Positions 17,818 to 27,671 of a DNA stretch of 64,000 nucleotides are shown here, in pieces; positions within the stretch are counted from its first letter, which is position 1; each line of letters begins with the position of its first letter. Location of the stretch: the NCBI RefSeq assembly GCF_009923995.1, contig NZ_RFSK01000019.1, forward strand, positions 1 through 64,000, read 5' to 3'. This DNA is from Janthinobacterium sp. (GTDB taxonomy: Bacteria > Pseudomonadota > Gammaproteobacteria > Burkholderiales > Burkholderiaceae_D). A program made the translations under genes and the position numbers. Below the pieces are notes generated by a model. The model worked only from the letters and a program-made list of their open reading frames with translations, was not told where the DNA came from and searched no databases.

Positions 17818-19317
17818 TTACCTGACGGAAATTTCCTTATACTGGGGCCGCAACACGCGCAGGGCGACGTCGGCCGGGCTTTCCAGCGTGCCCAGCAGCC
17901 TCATGGCGCCCGTCGTCGGGGTGCAATTGCCATTGCTGCGGTACTGCAGCGCTGCCGCCAGCATGCCTTCGGACGTATCGCCCAGCGCATGCTGGTAATC
18001 GTCCGCCACGCTGCAAGTGGGCGGCAGGCCATCGGCATAGTCGCCAAAGCCCTTGGCGTTGACGCCCTTGAACTGGATGGCAAAATAGGTGGTGCCGCAG
18101 TTGGGCGTCGGATAGAAACCGTAGGGCTTGCCGCAGGTGGTGCCACCGATGAGGTTGACTTCCACGTCGACGCCGCGCAAGCCATTGATGATCGATTCGC
18201 TGGCCGAACAGGTACTGCCCGTGGTCAGCAGGGTGACGCGCTTGAGGCCCAGGGTCGGCAGGGCCTGGCCGGCGGCGACGGGATTGGGGGCCGCGAAACC
18301 GACGCTGCGCGACAGGAACAGCGAGGGTGTCGCCGCTTTCGTCTTGTCATTGAAGACCAGTTGCTCGAAGGTCTTGCCCGCCGTTTGCGGTCCCGCAATC
18401 ATGTAGGCCAGTTCGCTGGCGACATCGAGCAAGCCGCCGCCGTTGTAGCGCACATCGAGTACCAGGTCGCTGATGCCGGCAGCCTGGAATTGCCGCATCG
18501 CATCAATCAACTGGCGCTCGGCAACATTGTTATGCGTATTGAAGGTCAGGTAGCCGACCTTGCCCGTGGGCGTATCGATGATGCGCTGGTTTTGCACGGC
18601 CGTCGTATTGACGTTGACGGGCATCAAGGTCACGCTCAGCGGCTGGCCGTCCCGGCTGAAGTCCAGCTTGTGATTCACCTGCGTGGCAGGCGACAGGCCC
18701 CCGTTGATGACGGCGACATTGTCCGTGCCCGTGGCACTGATGAAATCGACGCCATCGACGGCCTGCAGCACGTCGCCGCGGCGCAACCCGGCCAGAGCCG
18801 CGGGCGAACCCGGCTCGACAATCGCCACCACGGCATTGCGCGGCGGCGTGTTGCGGCCTATGCCCAGCAGCATGCCATAACCGAACTCGACGCCTTTCAG
18901 CGACGCTTCCCATTCCGCCGTCGTATAGGTGAAATGGTATTGATCCTTGGCCTTGCCCGAGGGCGTGATGACAGGCGTCTTGAGCACGTTGAAATACGCG
19001 ATCGGGGTCGCGAAATTCTGCGGCAGATAGGTCGTCGGCACTTCCTGGTACCACAGATACGTTTCATCGATCCAGCTGCGCACCCACGTCTGTTCGTTGA
19101 GCAAGGTGCCTTGCCGGTCCGTCGCATTGCCGCTGCGGGGCTTTTCGCACAGGTTCTGCACGCTGGACGAGGCCACGATCAGGGGCGTGCCGCTGCCGTC
19201 CGAGCCGGCAGGCGTGCTGCTTCCGCCACCGCCTCCACCACCGCCGCAGGCGCTCAGCAGCATGAACAGGGGCGCCAGCACTAGAGGCAAACAGGCAGAG
19301 GAATAACGGGTTGTCAT
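17818..19317 (-). CDS. S41-family peptidase, lipoprotein with PDZ domain
   Basis: The 499-residue protein has a lipobox LSAC, with Cys24 the likely lipidated residue. A run of eight Gly and a short flexible linker follow. The body contains a PDZ-like region (VEPGSPAALAGLRRGDVLQAVDG) and an S41 domain with LVLDVRYNGGG and the nucleophile motif GSTCSASESIINGL. S41 (C-terminal processing type) enzymes use a Ser/Lys pair. The start at MTTRY is preferred to a Met five codons earlier because it leaves a GGAAAAG upstream and gives a standard lipoprotein signal. It probably sits in the outer or inner membrane leaflet facing the periplasm. It is on the same strand as, and just upstream of, the TonB receptor, but a terminator and a separate promoter region lie between them. 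Confidence 0.9.
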   Translation of the reverse strand: MTTRYSSACLPLVLAPLFMLLSACGGGGGGGGSSTPAGSDGSGTPLIVASSSVQNLCEKPRSGNATDRQGTLLNEQTWVRSWIDETYLWYQEVPTTYLPQNFATPIAYFNVLKTPVITPSGKAKDQYHFTYTTAEWEASLKGVEFGYGMLLGIGRNTPPRNAVVAIVEPGSPAALAGLRRGDVLQAVDGVDFISATGTDNVAVINGGLSPATQVNHKLDFSRDGQPLSVTLMPVNVNTTAVQNQRIIDTPTGKVGYLTFNTHNNVAERQLIDAMRQFQAAGISDLVLDVRYNGGGLLDVASELAYMIAGPQTAGKTFEQLVFNDKTKAATPSLFLSRSVGFAAPNPVAAGQALPTLGLKRVTLLTTGSTCSASESIINGLRGVDVEVNLIGGTTCGKPYGFYPTPNCGTTYFAIQFKGVNAKGFGDYADGLPPTCSVADDYQHALGDTSEGMLAAALQYRSNGNCTPTTGAMRLLGTLESPADVALRVLRPQYKEISVR

Positions 19318-19406
19318 CACAATCTTTTCCATAAAGAAACTATCAGGAAATTATAGTACCTTTTGGAAAAATAGTTGCCCATTACGGTATTGAAAAGAAC
19401 ATGAAA

Positions 19407-19430
19407 AAATGGCGCCCGCAGGCGCCATTT
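19407..19430 (-). terminator. Intrinsic terminator of the indolepyruvate oxidoreductase gene
   Basis: On minus, AAATGGCGCC pairs with GGCGCCATTT across TGCG, giving a 10-bp stem followed by a T run (A5-6 at 19404-19409 on plus). It is a textbook rho-independent terminator, 39 nt after the stop codon. Confidence 0.88.
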
Positions 19431-19469
19431 CATTTCTTCATGCAAATGCGGACATTTGCGCCTGCAGCA

Positions 19470-22400
19470 TCAGGCCAGCGTTACCGCCACAGGGGCGGCG
19501 GCCGTCGCCGACGGCAGCGGCGTCGGCGCGTTGAAGGCGATCAGCAAACTAGCTTCCTTCTCCTTCGCCGCCTTCAGATGACGCTCCTTCACGTGGCCAT
19601 AGCCGCGGATGTCTTCCGGGATGCTGGCGATGGCCACGGCTTGCGCCAGCTTGGCCGTCGTCAGCTTCGGCAGCAGACCGCCCACCGTCGCGCGGTATTC
19701 GAGTATCAGCGCGCGCTCCATCTTGCGCTCGGCCGTATGGCCGAACACGTCGAAGGCCGTGCCACGCAAGCCTTTCATCTTGGCCAGCACGCCGAATGCC
19801 TTCATCATCCACGGGCCGAATTCCTTTTTGACCAGGTGGCCCTGGGCGTCGGTTTTCGCCATGATCGGCGGCGCCAGGTGGAACTTGAGCTTGATGTCGC
19901 CTTCGAACATGGATGCGATCTTCGCCTGGAAGGCGCCGTCCGTGTACAAACGCGCCACTTCGTACTCGTCCTTGTAGGCCATCAGCTTGTAGAAGTAGCG
20001 GGCCACGGCTTCCGTCAGGCGCAGGTGCGGGCCATTCAGGGCGCTTTCGGCGGCGCGTACCTGGCCGACGAAGTCCAGGTATTGCTGCGCATAGGCGCGG
20101 TCCTGGTAGGCCGTCAGCAGGGCCACGCGCTTTTCGATCAGGTCGTCGAGCGTTTCGATGCGCTTGAATTCCATTACCTTGGCGGGCGTCGTCATGCGCA
20201 CCAGGCTGGCCGTATCGTGCGCACCGGCGCGGCCCCAGTTGAAGGCCGCCTTGTTGAATGCCACGGAGACGTTGTTCAAGTCGATGGCCTTCATGATGGA
20301 TGCCTCCGACAGCGGCACCTTGCCCTTTTGCCAAGCGTAGCCGAGCATGAACATGTTCGTCGCGATGGAGTCGCCCATCAGCGCCGTGGCGATCTGCCCC
20401 GCGTCGATGAAATCCACGTGGTCCGCGCCGCAGGCCTTTTCGATTTCCAGGCGCGCGCCGACGCCGGGGAACTGCCAGTCCGGGTTCTTCACGAAGGCCG
20501 CCGTCGACGAGCTGGTCGAGTTGATCATGGCCCAGCTGCGGCCTTCTCCCATGCGCGACAGGGCATCGCGGCTGGCCGTGACGATCAGGTCGCAGCCGAT
20601 CACCAGATCAGCCGCACCCGTGCCGACGCGGGTCGAGTGGATGTCTTCCTGGCGGTCCGCCAGGCGCACGTGCGACATCACGGGGCCGCCCTTCTGCGCC
20701 AGGCCGCTCATGTCCAGCACGGAACAGCCCTTGCCTTCCACGTGGGCCGCCATGGCCAGGATCTGGCCCACGGTGACGACGCCCGTGCCGCCGATGCCGG
20801 TGACGAGGATGCCGAACGGTTCGGCCGTCGAGGGAATCGCTGGCGTCGGCAGGGCCGGCACTTCCGGGCCGCCCTTGTCGGCGCTGGCCGCCTTCTTCGG
20901 CTTTTTCAGGCCGCCGCCTTCCACCGTCACGAAGCTGGGGCAGAAACCCGTCGTGCATGAGAAATCCTTGTTGCAGGACGACTGGTTGATCTGGCGCTTG
21001 CGCCCCAGTTCCGTTTCCAGCGGTTCCACCGACAGGCAGTTCGACTGCACGGAGCAGTCGCCGCAGCCTTCGCAGACGGCTTCGTTGATGACGGCGCGCT
21101 TGGCCGGGTCCGGGTATTCATTGCGTTTCCGGCGGCGGCGTTTTTCCGACGCACAGGTCTGGTCGTAGATCATGGCCGACACGCCCGGCATGTCGCGCAG
21201 TTCGCGCTGCACGTCCATCAGTTCCGAACGGTGGCGCACGGTGACGCCTTCCGCCCAGGCGTAGTCGGACGGGTATTTTTCCGGTTCGTCCGTGACGACG
21301 ATGATGGGACCGACGCCTTCGGCGGCGATCTGGCGCGAAATGATGGCCGGCGACAGGGGGCCGTCGAATTCCTGGCCGCCCGTCATGGCCACCGCATCGT
21401 TGAACAGGATCTTGTAGGTGATGTTCACCTTGGCCGAGACGGCGGCGCGGATGGCCAGGATGCCCGAGTGGAAATACGTGCCGTCACCGAGATTGGTAAA
21501 CACGTGCTTTTCATTCGTGAACGGCGCCTGCCCCACCCAGGTGACGCCTTCGGCGCCCATGTGGGTAAAGGTCGACGTTTCGCGGTCCATCCACAGCACC
21601 ATGTAGTGGCAGCCGATGCCGGCCAGCGCGCGCGAGCCTTCCGGCACCTTCGTCGAGCTGTTGTGCGGGCAGCCGGAACAGAAGAACGGCGTGCGGTCCT
21701 TCTGCGGATCGGGTTTCACGCTGATGGCCTTGAGGACGTTTTCCTTCGCTTCCAGGTAGGCGATGCGTTCCTTCACGCGCTGCTCGACGGGGTGGCCCGC
21801 GTAGTAGCGCGAAATGCGGCTGGCAATCGCGCGGGCGATCATGGCCGGATTCAGTTCATACGTGGCCGGCAGCAGCCAGTCGCCGTGGCCCGTGCCCTTC
21901 TGGTTGCTCCATTCGCCCGTGTCGTCGAACTTGCCGACCACGCGCGGACGTTCGCCGTCCTTCAGGTTGTACAGCTCTTCCTTCAGCGCGTATTCGAGGA
22001 TCTGGCGCTTTTCTTCCACCACGAGGATTTCGTCCAGGCCCTTGGCAAATTCGTGCACGCCGTCCGCTTCCAGCGGCCAGGTCATGCCGATCTTGTACAG
22101 GCGGATGCCGATGTCGGACGCCGTCTGCTCGTCGATGCCCAGGTCGGCCAGCGCCTGGCGCGTGTCCAGGTAGGATTTGCCGGCCGTGATGATGCCGATG
22201 CGCGCCTTCGGGCTGTCCCAGATGATCTTGTTGAGCTTGTTGGCACGCGCATACGCCAGCGCCGCATACCATTTGTAGCTGTTCATGCGGACTTCTTGTT
22301 CCAGCACCGTGTCGGGCCAGCGGATGTTCAGGCCACCGGCCGGCATCTCGAAGTCCGTCGGCAGGGTGATCTGCACGCGGTCCGGGTCGAAATCGACGGC

Positions 22401-23069
22401 GGCACCCGACTCGATGATGTCGGTCACGCATTTCATCGACACCCACAGACCCGTGTAGCGGCTCATGGCCCACGCATGCAAGCCGTAGTCGATGTATTCC
22501 TGCACAGACGAGGGGTACAGCACGGGGATGCCGCAGGCGTTCAGGATATGGTCGGACTGGTGCGCCGTGGACGAGGATTTCGCCGCATGGTCGTCGCCGG
22601 CCAGTACCAGCACGCCGCCATGCTTGGCGGAACCGGCATTATTCGCGTGCTTGAAGACGTCGCCGCAGCGGTCGACGCCGGGGCCCTTGCCGTACCACAT
22701 GCCGAACACGCCGTCGTATTTGGCGTCTTCGAACAGATTCGTTTGCTGCGTGCCCCAGACGGCCGTGGCGGCCAGGTCTTCGTTCAGGCCCGGGTGGAAC
22801 TTGACGTGGTGTTCATCGAGGTATTTCTTGGCCTTGATCGCCGTCATGTCGACGGACGTCACAGGCGAACCGCGGTAGCCGGTGATGTAGCCGGCCGTAT
22901 TCAGGCCAGCCTTCAAATCGCGCTCGCGCTGCAGCATGGGCAGGCGGATCAGCGCCTGCGTGCCCGTCATGAAGGCGCGGCCGCGCTCCAGCGTGTATTT
23001 GTCGTTCAGGGAAATTTCGGACGCGTGCGCGCCCGGCTCAAGACTCGAGCCCTTGATTGGTGCATTCAT
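19470..23069 (-). CDS. Indolepyruvate:ferredoxin oxidoreductase, fused single-chain type
   Basis: The 1199-residue protein fuses the alpha (IorA-like) and gamma/beta (IorB-like) parts. An N-terminal pyrimidine-binding region (ITGYRGSPVTSVDM) is followed by the TPP-binding region (CSGCPHNSSTKVPEG, GIGCHYM, MGAEG). A cysteine-rich Fe-S segment (CEGCGDC, SNC) comes next, and the C-terminal gamma domain carries GITGIGGTGVVTVGQ-like sequence (VTGIGGTGVVTVGQIL). It oxidatively decarboxylates aryl pyruvates (indolepyruvate, phenylpyruvate) to aryl-acetyl-CoA, with electrons passing to ferredoxin or another acceptor. The fused form is the one found in aerobic proteobacteria. The HPPD gene downstream of the shared upstream region and a divergent Lrp regulator support a role in aromatic amino-acid breakdown. 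A GGAGACAAGTA leader precedes the ATG. Confidence 0.94.
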   Translation of the reverse strand: MNAPIKGSSLEPGAHASEISLNDKYTLERGRAFMTGTQALIRLPMLQRERDLKAGLNTAGYITGYRGSPVTSVDMTAIKAKKYLDEHHVKFHPGLNEDLAATAVWGTQQTNLFEDAKYDGVFGMWYGKGPGVDRCGDVFKHANNAGSAKHGGVLVLAGDDHAAKSSSTAHQSDHILNACGIPVLYPSSVQEYIDYGLHAWAMSRYTGLWVSMKCVTDIIESGAAVDFDPDRVQITLPTDFEMPAGGLNIRWPDTVLEQEVRMNSYKWYAALAYARANKLNKIIWDSPKARIGIITAGKSYLDTRQALADLGIDEQTASDIGIRLYKIGMTWPLEADGVHEFAKGLDEILVVEEKRQILEYALKEELYNLKDGERPRVVGKFDDTGEWSNQKGTGHGDWLLPATYELNPAMIARAIASRISRYYAGHPVEQRVKERIAYLEAKENVLKAISVKPDPQKDRTPFFCSGCPHNSSTKVPEGSRALAGIGCHYMVLWMDRETSTFTHMGAEGVTWVGQAPFTNEKHVFTNLGDGTYFHSGILAIRAAVSAKVNITYKILFNDAVAMTGGQEFDGPLSPAIISRQIAAEGVGPIIVVTDEPEKYPSDYAWAEGVTVRHRSELMDVQRELRDMPGVSAMIYDQTCASEKRRRRKRNEYPDPAKRAVINEAVCEGCGDCSVQSNCLSVEPLETELGRKRQINQSSCNKDFSCTTGFCPSFVTVEGGGLKKPKKAASADKGGPEVPALPTPAIPSTAEPFGILVTGIGGTGVVTVGQILAMAAHVEGKGCSVLDMSGLAQKGGPVMSHVRLADRQEDIHSTRVGTGAADLVIGCDLIVTASRDALSRMGEGRSWAMINSTSSSTAAFVKNPDWQFPGVGARLEIEKACGADHVDFIDAGQIATALMGDSIATNMFMLGYAWQKGKVPLSEASIMKAIDLNNVSVAFNKAAFNWGRAGAHDTASLVRMTTPAKVMEFKRIETLDDLIEKRVALLTAYQDRAYAQQYLDFVGQVRAAESALNGPHLRLTEAVARYFYKLMAYKDEYEVARLYTDGAFQAKIASMFEGDIKLKFHLAPPIMAKTDAQGHLVKKEFGPWMMKAFGVLAKMKGLRGTAFDVFGHTAERKMERALILEYRATVGGLLPKLTTAKLAQAVAIASIPEDIRGYGHVKERHLKAAKEKEASLLIAFNAPTPLPSATAAAPVAVTLA

Positions 23070-23264
23070 TACTTGTCTCCATTATTCTCTGTGCTACGCG
23101 TGCAAAGTCGGTTGAACTCACACGTACCGGCGGTGCCTTGTGGGCAATGCCGATGCGGAAAAATGACTTGTTTGTCGTAGACTACCACAGGAATGCGCGC
23201 AGTTCTTTGCTGCGCTGCACTCCCATGTTAATGCCTTTTTACTACTATTTTTACAGGGCAATAC

Positions 23265-24392
<1,128 letters not shown>

Positions 24393-24418
24393 GATGTCTC
24401 CTCCAAGAAGTAGCGCAC

Positions 24419-24424
24419 AGTATA
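24419..24424 (-). promoter_or_regulatory. -10 element of the hppD promoter
   Basis: The minus strand carries TATACT 26 nt before the hppD ATG, one mismatch from the sigma-70 consensus. The -35 region (ATTTAA at 17-nt spacing) is weak, which fits a promoter that needs an activator such as the divergent Lrp-type regulator. Confidence 0.5.
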
Positions 24425-24477
24425 GGCGCGGTCTGTGGGCATTAAATGCCAAAGATCTCCCGAACAATCATGATTTG

Positions 24478-24492
24478 CGCAATAATATTGCG
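24478..24492. promoter_or_regulatory. Palindromic operator candidate between hppD and the Lrp gene
   Basis: CGCAATAATATTGCG is a perfect palindrome with 7-bp arms around a central A. It lies 26 nt upstream of the regulator's ATG and 54 nt upstream of the hppD -10. Its size and A/T centre fit the 15-bp sites of Lrp/AsnC proteins. Autoregulation plus control of hppD is inferred. Confidence 0.55.
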
Positions 24493-24517
24493 TGAAAGTC
24501 GAACCACCGGAGGAAGC

Positions 24518-25042
24518 ATGAGCAAAATTACGCTGGATAAAACGGACCGCAAGATCCTGGCCGTCCTGCAGGCCGATGGCCGCCTGTCGAACCAGGACGT
24601 GGCCGAGCAAGTCAGCCTGTCACCGTCGCCATGCTTGCGCCGCGTCAAACGGCTGGAAGAAGCGGGCGTGATCCGCCAGTACGTGGCCCTGCTGGACCCG
24701 GAAAAGATCGGCCTGGGCTTGCTGGCCTACGTCAACGTGCGCCTGGAAAAGCACAGCGACGCCACCGCCCACAGCACGGCGCGCGTGCTGGCGCCCAACC
24801 TGGTGACGAATACCTCGCCGCGCGCCGACTTCGCCGTGGCCGTGGCGCAATGGCCGGAAGTGGTGGCCTGCTATGCGATGACGGGCGAAATGGATTACCT
24901 GCTGCGCGTGCACGTGGAAGACATGGAGCACTTTTCGCGCTTCATGATGGCGACCCTGCTACGCCACCCGGCCGTGCTGGACGTGAAATCGAGCTTCGCC
25001 CTGCAGCGCATCAAGGATACGACGGCCCTGCCCCTGCTGTAA
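24518..25042 (+). CDS. Lrp/AsnC-family transcriptional regulator
   Basis: The 174-residue protein has the Lrp layout. An N-terminal winged helix-turn-helix (about 5-60: LDKTDRKILAVLQADGRLSN, then VSLSPSPCLRRVKRLEEAGVI) is followed by a RAM/ACT-like C-terminal domain (about 70-165, with PEVVACYAMTGEMDYLLRV) that binds amino acids and sets oligomer state. The ATG has a GGAGGA site 5 nt upstream. Its divergent placement against hppD suggests it senses an aromatic amino acid or a related 2-oxo acid, as many local Lrp regulators do. The 15-bp palindrome in the shared gap is the obvious binding site. Its 3' end abuts the convergent GNAT gene without any spacer. Confidence 0.93.
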   Translation: MSKITLDKTDRKILAVLQADGRLSNQDVAEQVSLSPSPCLRRVKRLEEAGVIRQYVALLDPEKIGLGLLAYVNVRLEKHSDATAHSTARVLAPNLVTNTSPRADFAVAVAQWPEVVACYAMTGEMDYLLRVHVEDMEHFSRFMMATLLRHPAVLDVKSSFALQRIKDTTALPLL

Positions 25043-25756
25043 TCAATCAGCCGGCGGGGGTGCCGGCGGCGCCGGCTTCTTGCGCCCGGGCAAGCGCTCG
25101 AACAGCTTGTAGGCGGCGCGCGCATTGGCCTTGAAGGTGTAGTCGAACATGGCGAACTGCTCCTGCACGGCTTCCTGCAGCATGCTGCTGGGGTTCGGCG
25201 GCAATAGTTTCAAATATGCATCGGCTTCGCCATAGTCGCGCTGGATTTCCATGCCCGCCTTCTTGGCGATATGCATCATCGTCTTGTTGGACGACAAACA
25301 ATGCATGTACAGGGTATCGACATCGTTGTTGCGGCAGTGAATCGCCGCCCGTTCGAACAGCTTCGAGCCCACGCCCATGCCGCGCATGGATTTCGACACG
25401 GACACGCCAAACTCGGCCACCTGTTCCTTGTCCGTCACGGTGCTTTTCGCCGGCGACTTGTCCTTCGGCGCGAAGGCCAGGTGCCCCACGCCCACCAGCT
25501 TGAACAGGCTGTTGTAGACGCCATAAATCATGTCGCGCGAGAAATCCATCTTTTGCACGTACTGGGCCACCAGTTCATCGGGCAAGGCGCTGCCGAAGCG
25601 CAGCAGGCGGTCGCTTTTCTCCAGCGACAGGAAATGCTTCATCATGCGGCGCCGGTCGCGCTCATGCAATTGCTTGACGAGCACGGTCGGACGCCCGCCG
25701 CCGCTACGGCCAAGCCAGCGGCGAAACGGGTTTTGAAACAGCTTGGGTAAGATCAC
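25043..25756 (-). CDS. GNAT-family N-acetyltransferase
   Basis: The 237-residue protein has a GNAT core at about 25-175. The acetyl-CoA loop motif is visible as VSKSMRGMGVGSKLFERAAIHC (motif A, R/QxxGxG/A form), after the strand QVAEFGVSV. The extra N- and C-terminal tails are basic, and the C-terminus is Pro/Ala rich. The substrate cannot be told. The start is GTG with a GGAGTC site upstream; no ATG gives the full fold. The gene is convergent with the Lrp regulator, with stop codons directly adjacent (25042/25043), so no terminator fits between them. cca lies upstream on the same strand with a 76-nt gap. Confidence 0.85.
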   Translation of the reverse strand: MILPKLFQNPFRRWLGRSGGGRPTVLVKQLHERDRRRMMKHFLSLEKSDRLLRFGSALPDELVAQYVQKMDFSRDMIYGVYNSLFKLVGVGHLAFAPKDKSPAKSTVTDKEQVAEFGVSVSKSMRGMGVGSKLFERAAIHCRNNDVDTLYMHCLSSNKTMMHIAKKAGMEIQRDYGEADAYLKLLPPNPSSMLQEAVQEQFAMFDYTFKANARAAYKLFERLPGRKKPAPPAPPPAD

Positions 25757-25832
25757 GACGACTCCTGGAAGCGGTGCGGCGGCACGTCAGGCCGGCATTG
25801 TGCAGTGCAACATTGTAACGTAGTTCCGCCGT

Positions 25833-26930
25833 TCAAGCCTGGGCCAGGAACGCCTGCACGGCCGCCACCCGCGCCGCATGGATGACGTCGGGGATGCGTT
25901 TGGGCTCCGTGCAGGCTTGCGCCAGCGCGCCCGCATTCACGCCCCGCGCCGCGTCCAGGCCGCCCTGCAGCCGCGCCGCCTGGACAAACTCGCCGGCCAC
26001 CAGGCCGTCGCAGGCCACGGCTTGCAGCAGCTGCGCAAAACGCTGCGGCTTGCGCCAGCCGTCGCAGCGTTCGCACAGGGCGACGATGGCGTCGGCGTCC
26101 AGCGCCAGCGCGCCATTGATAGTGTCACGTTCGCGGGCCGCCATGACGGCCAGTTCGCGGCACTCGTTGGGCACGCGCAGACGTACGCTCAATTGCTCGA
26201 TGGACTCTTTACTCAAATGCAACATCAGGGCGGCGAAGCGCACGGGCAAGTCATGGCCTTGCGCTGCCGCATGGTCGATGACCTGCAGCAGGTGCGCGCT
26301 GACGGTGATTTCCCCCATGATGCGTTCCAGCGCGCCGCATTCCTGCAGCACGGCCAGCATGCGCGAAGGACGGCGCTCCATCAACCCCTTGGCCACTTCC
26401 TGCCACACGCGCTCGGCCACGAGCGCATCGACTTCGCCATTGGCCACCATCTGGCGCATCAGGGCCATGGTGGCGGGCGCCACCGTAAAAGTGTCGAAGC
26501 GGGCGGCAAAACGGGCCAGGCGCAGGATGCGCACGGGATCTTCGCCGAACGCGTCGGACACGTGGCGGAACACTTTATCCTGAATATCCGCAATGCCGCC
26601 GAACGGGTCGGTCAACGTCCCGTCCTCGGCCCGGGCGATGGCGTTGATGGTCAGATCGCGCCGCACCAGGTCTTCTTCCAGGGTAACGTCGGGCGCCGCG
26701 TGGAAGACGAAGCCCCGGTAGCCGGGCGCCGTCTTGCGTTCCGTGCGGGCCAGCGCGTATTCTTCCTGCGTCTTCGGGTGCAGGAAGACGGGGAAATCCT
26801 TGCCCACGGGACGGAAGCCTTTGCGCAGCATGTCGTCGGGCGTGGCGCCGACGACGACGTGGTCGTGGTCTTTCACGGGCAAGCCCAGCAGTTGGTCGCG
26901 CACCGCGCCACCGACCGTGTAAATCTTCAT
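25833..26930 (-). CDS. cca: CCA-adding tRNA nucleotidyltransferase, shortened form
   Basis: The 365-residue class II enzyme starts with the nucleotidyltransferase signature GGAVRDQLLGLPVKDHDHVV, in which D21 and D23 are the catalytic carboxylates. RRDLTINAIA, DPFGGIADI and the nucleotide-selecting EDPVRILRLARFAAR follow. It adds or repairs the 3' CCA of tRNAs using CTP and ATP. E. coli Cca is about 410 residues with a C-terminal HD phosphohydrolase domain. Here the matching stretch reads RFAALMLHLSKES, with no HD pair, and is about 45 residues shorter, so phosphatase/phosphodiesterase activity is unlikely. It is the third gene of a slt-gst-cca run, starting 12 nt after the GST stop. Confidence 0.95.
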   Translation of the reverse strand: MKIYTVGGAVRDQLLGLPVKDHDHVVVGATPDDMLRKGFRPVGKDFPVFLHPKTQEEYALARTERKTAPGYRGFVFHAAPDVTLEEDLVRRDLTINAIARAEDGTLTDPFGGIADIQDKVFRHVSDAFGEDPVRILRLARFAARFDTFTVAPATMALMRQMVANGEVDALVAERVWQEVAKGLMERRPSRMLAVLQECGALERIMGEITVSAHLLQVIDHAAAQGHDLPVRFAALMLHLSKESIEQLSVRLRVPNECRELAVMAARERDTINGALALDADAIVALCERCDGWRKPQRFAQLLQAVACDGLVAGEFVQAARLQGGLDAARGVNAGALAQACTEPKRIPDVIHAARVAAVQAFLAQA

Positions 26931-26942
26931 GTTGCTCTTTTC

Positions 26943-27659
26943 TTAATCAGGGAGTTCCGCATCGTGCTTGGGCGCCGTTTCCGTCTCCGCCAGCGCTTCC
27001 GTGATCCAGCGCGCCACGGCCGGATGCGCCTGCACGCGCTCGCAATACGCGTTCAGGGCCGGCGCCAGGCTCACGCCATAGGTGCGGAAACGCATGACGA
27101 CGGGGGCGAAATACGCGTCGGCGATGGAAAAATCGCCAAACAGGAACTGGTGATGGCCGAAGCGCGACAAGCACTCTTCCCAGATTTCGCTGATGCGGCC
27201 GATATCGGCTTGCGCGGCGGGCGTGCGGCCCCGGCCCGGCAAGTTCGCCTTGATATTCATCGACATATCCGTGCGCAAGCCGGCGAAACCGGAATGCATT
27301 TCCGCGCAGACACAACGCGCCATGGCGCGCGCGGCCACGTCCTGCGGCCACAGATGTTTGTCAGGAAACTGCTCGGCCAGGTATTCGCAGATGGCCAGGC
27401 TGTCCCAGATCGTCATTTCGCCCGCCAGCAGCACGGGCACCCTGCCGCAGGCCGAGTATGCGGCGATTTTCGTCGCCGTGTCGCGCTGGTCGAGCAGCAC
27501 GCGCACTTCCTGGAACGGGATGCCGAAGGCCGTCATGGCCACCCACGGCCGCATCGACCAGGACGAGTAATTCTTGTTGCCGATGATGAGGGTCAGGCCC
27601 GGCTCGCGCGCGCTGGCCAGGGCTTGTGTCAGACTGGGGTCAAGGATGGTCGTTTGCAT
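26943..27659 (-). CDS. Glutathione S-transferase family protein
   Basis: The 238-residue protein has an N-terminal thioredoxin-like domain (about 22-100). The active-site segment NKNYSSWSMRPW carries the Ser expected to activate glutathione, and the usual cis-Pro segment is GRVPVLL followed by WDSLAICEYLAE. An all-helical C-terminal domain with FGDFSIADAYFAP follows. It conjugates glutathione to electrophiles, or acts as a peroxidase or isomerase; the substrate is not predictable. It is linked by short gaps (12 nt each) to slt upstream and cca downstream, so the three are probably cotranscribed, without an obvious shared function. Confidence 0.92.
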   Translation of the reverse strand: MQTTILDPSLTQALASAREPGLTLIIGNKNYSSWSMRPWVAMTAFGIPFQEVRVLLDQRDTATKIAAYSACGRVPVLLAGEMTIWDSLAICEYLAEQFPDKHLWPQDVAARAMARCVCAEMHSGFAGLRTDMSMNIKANLPGRGRTPAAQADIGRISEIWEECLSRFGHHQFLFGDFSIADAYFAPVVMRFRTYGVSLAPALNAYCERVQAHPAVARWITEALAETETAPKHDAELPD

Positions 27660-27671
27660 GGTCGGCGAAAT

